In this document: positions 59,261 through 64,000 of the stretch, piece by piece
Layout of the letters: the number at the start of each line of letters is the position of its first letter
Numbering within the stretch: the stretch's first letter is position 1
Notes under the pieces: generated by a model
What the model saw: the letters and a program-made list of their open reading frames with translations, nothing else
Databases searched by the model: none
Told to the model about the DNA's origin: nothing
Translations under genes and position numbers: made by a program
Source of the DNA: Prochilodus magdalenae
Taxonomy: Eukaryota > Chordata > Actinopteri > Characiformes > Prochilodontidae
Length of the DNA stretch: 64,000 bases
NCBI GenBank assembly: GCA_024036415.1
Contig: JAMWET010001329.1
Location: 248,001-312,000, forward strand
Reading direction: 5' to 3'

Positions 59261-61618
59261 TGGATCTCGAAGGAAATTTAGCAGCCAGTAACAGTTACAC
59301 AACACAGCACAGTAAAACAAATACAAAAAAAAACCCAGGGTTGTGCAGTCTGAAGAACCTAAATGGGTAGATACCGGCAGCAGTATTGTTAACTGTTAGC
59401 TATAAACTACACATAGTACAGGTCACTATGGATAAATATATAAATATCTCACCTCACAAGGAGGCAAGAAATATATACAAGATATACAAATATAACTGTA
59501 GACTGTAGAAAAGTGCAATAGTAATAAATAAATGTGCATGAATGTGCAAGGGACGCAGTTATTAGCAGATAATGACTGAATTAACACAATAAACATGTGC
59601 ATATATTGGTATTTAAGTAAAGTGGAGTGTCCAGGAGTTCAGATATACAGTATGTACAGTAACGTGTCTGAGAGTGTCCAGGAGTTCAGATATACAGTAT
59701 GTACAGTAACGTGTCTGAGAGTGTCCAGGAGTTCAGATATACAGTATGTACAGTAACGTGTCTGAGAGTGTCCAGGAGTTCAGATAAACAGTATATACCG
59801 TAACGTGTCTGAGAGTGTCCAGGAGTGCAGATGTGCAGTATATACAGTAACGTGTCTGAGAGTGTCCAGGAGTTCAGATAAACAGTATATACAGTAAAGT
59901 GTCTGAGAGTGTCCAGGAGTTCAGATAAACAGTATATACCGTAACGTGTCTGAGAGTGTCCAGGAGTGCAGATGTGCAGTATATACAGTAATGTGTCTGA
60001 GAGTGTCCAGGAGTTCAGATAAACAGTATATACAGTAAAGTGTCTGAGAGTGTCCAGGAGTTCAGATAAACAGTATATACAGTAAAGTGTCTGAGAGTGT
60101 CCAGGAGTTCAGATAAACATTATATACCGTAAAGTGTCTGAGAGTGTCCAGGAGTGCAGATATACAGTATGTACAGTAACGTGTCTGAGAGTGTCCAGGA
60201 GTTCAGATATACAGTATGTACAGTAACGTGTCTGAGAGTGTCCAGGAGTTCAGATCATCAGTATATACCGTAACGTGTCTGAGAGTGTCCAGGAGTGCAG
60301 ATGTGCAGTATATACAGTAATGTGTCTGAGAGTGTCCAGGAGTTCAGATAAACAGTATATACAGTAAAGTGTCTGAGAGTGTCCAGGAGTTCAGATAAAC
60401 AGTATATACAGTAAAGTGTCTGAGAGTGTCCAGGAGTTCAGATAAACATTATATACCGTAAAGTGTCTGAGAGTGTCCAGGAGTGCAGATGTGCAGTATA
60501 TACAGTAACGTGTCTGAGAGTGTCCAGGAGTTCAGATATACAGTATATACAGTAAAGTGTCTGAGAGTGTCCAGGAGTTCAGATAAACAGTATATACAGT
60601 AAAGTGTCTGAGAGTGTCCAGGAGTTCAGATATACAGTATATACAGTAAAGTGTCTGAGAGTGTCCAGGAGTTCAGATAAACAGTATATACCGTAACGTG
60701 TCTGAGAGTGTCCAGGAGTTCAGATATACAGTGTATACAGTAAAGTGTCTGAGAGTGTCCAGGAGTGCAGATGTGCAGTATATACCGTAACGTGTCTGAG
60801 AGTGTCCAGGAGTTCAGATAAACAGTATATACAGTAACGTGTCTGAGAGTGTCCAGGAGTTTAGATAAACAGTATATACAGTAAAGTGTCTGAGAGTGTC
60901 CAGGAGTTCAGATGTACAGTATATACAGTAAAGTGTCTGAGAGTGTCCAGGAGTTCAGATGTACAGTATATACAGTAACGTGTCTGAGAGTGTCCCGGAG
61001 TGCAGATGTGCAGTATATACAGTAAGGTGTCTGAGAGTGTCCAGGAGTTTAGATAAACAGTATATACAGTAAAGTGTCTGAGAGTGTCCAGGAGTTCAGA
61101 TGTACAGTATATACAGTAAAGTGTCTGAGAGTGTCCAGGAGTGCAGATGTGCAGTATATACAGTAACGTGTCTGAGAGTGTCCAGGAGTTCAGATAAACA
61201 GTATATACAGTAACGTGTCTGAGAGTGTCCCGGAGTGCAGATGTGCAGTATATACAGTAAGGTGTAATAGTGCAGAATAAATAAGCCTATGATTAAACAA
61301 GAGAGTTTAGTCCTCAGCAGTCCTCTTCCCTCTTCCGGCCCTGCTGGGAAGAGTTGAAGAGCCTGATGGCTCTCGGGACAAAGGATCTCCTGAGTCTGTC
61401 TGTGGAGCAGCTCTGTGACAGCAGCCTGCCACTGAACTTGCTCCTTCTGTCCATGATGATGGTGTGCAGTGGGTGCCCATCATCATCCATAATAGACACA
61501 CCAACAACTGACCCTGCTCGCCTGACCAGCTTGTCCAGACGCATCTCATCTCTCTTCTTGATGCTTCCTCCCCAGCGCCCCCAGCATAGAACGCACTAAC
61601 GCACCTCCTCACCATCAC
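59207..61618 (-). mobile_element. 5'-truncated LINE with GATA tail and a minisatellite in its 3' UTR
   Basis: On the minus strand the C-terminal end of a LINE polyprotein (61314-61618) reads RDEMRLDKLVRRAGSVVGVS, GHPLHTIIMDRRSKFSGRL, then DRLRRSFVPRAIRLFNSS. The 3' UTR follows (59270-61300) and contains the 47-bp array. The end, AAATTTCCTTCGAGATCC then (TATC)n (59209-59260), and the AGCAGCCAGTAACAGTTACACAACACAGCACAGTAAAACAAATAC block closely match the 3' UTR of the LINE at 2181-4600, so the two are related. All of the reverse transcriptase is missing. Confidence 0.82.
59627..61265. repeat. 47-bp minisatellite, 35 copies
   Basis: The unit begins GTGTCCAGGAGTTCAGATAA and continues ACAGTATATACAGTAACGTG then TCTGAGA (47 bp). 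The first start is at 59627 and the last at 61225, a distance of 34 x 47 exactly, so no net insertion or deletion has occurred. Variant sites (TTCAGAT/TGCAGAT, AAAC/ATAC/GTGC, ACAG/ACCG, AAC/AAAG/AATG/AAGG) give several unit types, some recurring as blocks. Each unit contains a near-palindromic ACAGTATATACAGT-type core. Confidence 0.95.
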
Positions 61619-62586
61619 AGATGCTGGCTTTTAAACTTTATGCCGATAAGAAGGCTCCCTCTTCTTTTGGAGAACGTAATTTTATTTGTTGGACCACAGG
61701 ACACTTCTCCATTTCATCTCTGTTTATCTTAAACGAGCTTGAACATTTACTGATGTTTGTTGAAGAACATTATTCTTTCCTGTTGCATTATTTCACAGAG
61801 TGTTGAACCCCTCCCTATGTTCAGAATCACACCATTTTATCAGTCTTCCTGTCCTCCTGTTTTCAAAGAAACAATACAATTTCCCTGTTGCAGCATTTAG
61901 TATTTTGTCTTTATACTGTTTTTTAAATTAAGTGTGGGGTTTATGCACAGCATTCTTAACTTTTTTGGAAACTGACTTTATTGAACAGGCTTGGTCATTA
62001 ATATTGGTATAAGCCACAAAACAGGGCTAGTCATTGGTTATCAGCACATGTCAAAGTTTAATACTACTGCAGGTGTCATTACTGTTCCAGCAGTTTATCT
62101 CCAAGGCTGGATTAAAGCCAGTTGGACAGGTGATGGCTGCCGTGGCCTAGTTTTAGTTTACATTTACAATAGACTCATTGTGGATCGTTCTTTGGTTCAA
62201 GCTGTTTTACAATGCTCTGTTTTTCTATTTTGAATCATCTGTACTGCTCTAGTCTCTTCTGTTCTGTTTTGTGTTGTGCCATACAGTATACCACAACCAC
62301 GCTAATAATACGCAAATAATTTGTTTTAATAATTCACAGGCAAGTATAAAAATTCACAGGAGAAAAATATCAGTGACTGCAGGATGTTTTGGAATGCAAC
62401 TACTGGAGCAGAGAGATGATGTAGCAGAGAGAAACCAGTGTACTATAGGCAGTGTACAAAATCACTTTAAGAACACTGACGTTCTAACAGTCCAGTGTAG
62501 TGAATTGTAATCAGGGGACCATTTTGACCACCGCCTTTATGTTTGCTTGGCCAGGTGCATCTCTACAGTAAGCCATTTTCTGCTCT
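61619..62586. other. dlgap1: Intron C-D distal end
   Basis: Nothing recognised between the LINE and the acceptor of exon D. Confidence 0.4.
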
Positions 62587-62598
62587 CACATCCCACAG

Positions 62599-62987
62599 TG
62601 TCATCATGCATTACCACTTACAAGAAGACTCCGCCCCCCGTCCCACCCAGGTCGACACCCACCCGGCCATACATCTCCATTACGGCTCAGAGTAGCACAG
62701 AATCAGCGCAGGATGCCTACAGCGAACTGAAAGGGAGTGGTGGCCCAGCTAACCGTGCTCTGGCCACGGCTCAGTCCGGCCTCAGCAACTCCACAGAGAG
62801 CATTGACAGCATGAAGGCCCTGACGGCAGCCATCGAAGCAGCTAACGCCCAAGTCCATGGACCCGCAAGCCAACATGTGACCAACAGTACTATCACCATC
62901 ACCACTGCAACCACCACTAATGTGACCCACATATCTCAAGATGGCAAGAGAGATGCACTGAGGAAATGTCTGTCTATAGGCATACAG
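62599..62987 (+). CDS. dlgap1: dlgap1 internal coding exon D (proline-rich and LC8-binding part)
   Basis: This 389-nt exon encodes (V)SSCITTYKKTPPPVPPR, a proline-rich SH3-ligand-like stretch, then ISITAQSSTESAQDAY, QSGLSNSTESIDSMKALTAA, AIEAANAQ, a Thr-rich linker and KCLSIGIQ. It matches mammalian DLGAP1 almost throughout. The acceptor is CACATCCCACAG at 62587-62598; two bases (TG) complete a Val codon with the G of exon C. The donor is GTTTGA at 62988, a weak site, in phase 0. SIGIQ is the first half of a dynein-light-chain (LC8/DYNLL) binding motif of the GIQVD type, so the motif is probably completed by the next exon outside the window. The exon is shared by long isoforms and, by inference, by the short isoform starting at 39012. 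The linker SELKGSGGPANRALAT differs from mammalian sequence. Confidence 0.94.
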
Positions 62988-64000
62988 GTTTGAACAATAA
63001 TACACTTGACATACTGCACACACCTGGAAGTGATCAGGAGTTTTGTACTGCTAGGATAAAAGTTACAGTCATACACCTGAACTCTTGATCACCCAGTAAA
63101 GCACAGGCATTAATTACACATTCCCTGTTTAAAAGGCTCTAAAAATGTGAAGATGCTGGGCGTCTTTTAAAAAGTATTCCTGTACGTTTGCATTTTTGAG
63201 AATCATTAAATAATCAAATAAGTGATAAACTGATATATAAGTAATGATTTATTTATGGGTTTTGTTTCTTCATTTGTACATGGATCCTGAAAATCTTTCC
63301 TAAGAACAAATTTAGTAGGAAATTCAAGTAAACTTTATAAATAAGGCCTCTGGTTGTAACAATAACTGAAAGTTGACTGGTCCCAAGCATAATATTATTG
63401 GACAGAATACAGAACAATTCTTTCACCACACATTCTGGTTGATTGATTTTTGGTTGATAGTTTCAAGAGCATAAGATCCCATGTGTTACTGAATGAGACT
63501 TTTTAAGACCACATTTCTGGAAAGATCAAATTAAAAACTCCTTAATATTGACAAAATACAATCAAGTTGGTCTGCATACAAATTTCTTTATAGAGACATG
63601 TTTTCATACAGATTTTATAAACAAAATATAGTGTTTACTTTCATTTATTTGTCATTTTCTCTGTTAAATAATACATTTTATTGTATTTTACAAAAAGCTT
63701 TTTTCTTTTTAAATCGGGAAAATATTTATGCTAAAATTGTTTTTGCTAAAAGGCCATATATCTGCTCATCTAAACCAAATTTGTATGCACAGTTTGAGTA
63801 GCTAATATGGTGTTGAGTAGCCTATTTGTAAGTAGCCTGGAAATTAGAGTTAAATTGTTTGCTACATTACATTGTATAGTTGAAAATACACTAAACTTTA
63901 AATACATTTTGCAATATTTTTGTGCTGCTTAGATGTGTAGTATGTTATATGCCAAGTCAAGTTAAGCAGGAGTCTTCACTTAGATACTCAATAAACCCAT
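62988..64000. other. dlgap1: Intron after exon D, to the window end
   Basis: AT-rich intron. The next exon, expected to begin with the Val-Asp that completes the LC8 motif, is not in the window. Confidence 0.5.

Noticed and set aside
59627..61265. CRISPR-like array
   Set aside because: Direct tandem 47-bp units have no unique spacers, and the locus is in a vertebrate intron; it is a minisatellite.

Overview
The window looks like part of a teleost fish nuclear genome and lies almost entirely inside one gene, dlgap1 (GKAP/SAPAP1, a postsynaptic scaffold), on the + strand. Four internal coding exons are recognised by protein similarity, splice sites and matching phases: 8112-8326, 20008-20188, 24404-24653 and 62599-62987. 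They join in frame and reproduce the middle of the vertebrate DLGAP1 protein. The exons for the N-terminus lie left of the window, and those for the GH1 domain and the C-terminal Shank ligand lie to the right. The fish origin is inferred from this ortholog and from typical fish repeats: several Tc1-like families, hAT MITEs, a tRNA-type SINE, LINEs with GATA tails, and abundant CA/CT/GATA microsatellites. The species and the dlgap1a/b paralog cannot be decided from sequence alone.

The most interesting feature is a likely internal promoter with an alternative first exon, about 38760-39039, inside the 38-kb third intron. CCAAT boxes, a GC box and CRE-like motifs precede an exon with a single ATG (39012). 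The donor at 39040 has exactly the phase needed by the acceptor of the 62599 exon. The predicted short protein starts MCDSWIRRL and continues into SSCITTYKK. It would lack all five PSD-95 guanylate-kinase-binding repeats carried by the three upstream exons, while keeping the proline-rich and dynein-light-chain-binding part.

Layout. 0.1-1.3 kb: a SINE split by a hAT MITE. 1.8-4.6 kb: a foldback element and a broken LINE. 8.1 kb: exon A. 10.7-19.4 kb: Tc1 relics, a solo LTR and two LINE relics. 20.0 kb: exon B. 23.3-24.3 kb: a second, inverted hAT copy. 24.4 kb: exon C. 25-35.5 kb: several deleted Tc1 elements, a MITE and a CA-rich block. 38.8-39.0 kb: alternative promoter and exon. 40-58 kb: a long intron with LINE tails, a Tc1 relic, a second MITE copy and many microsatellites. 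59.2-61.6 kb: a LINE 3' end carrying a 35-copy, 47-bp minisatellite. 62.6 kb: exon D. Every LINE whose direction can be read lies antisense to dlgap1.

No tRNA, rRNA, CRISPR array or second protein-coding gene was recognised. Transposon family names rest on remembered sequence patterns, not on a database search.
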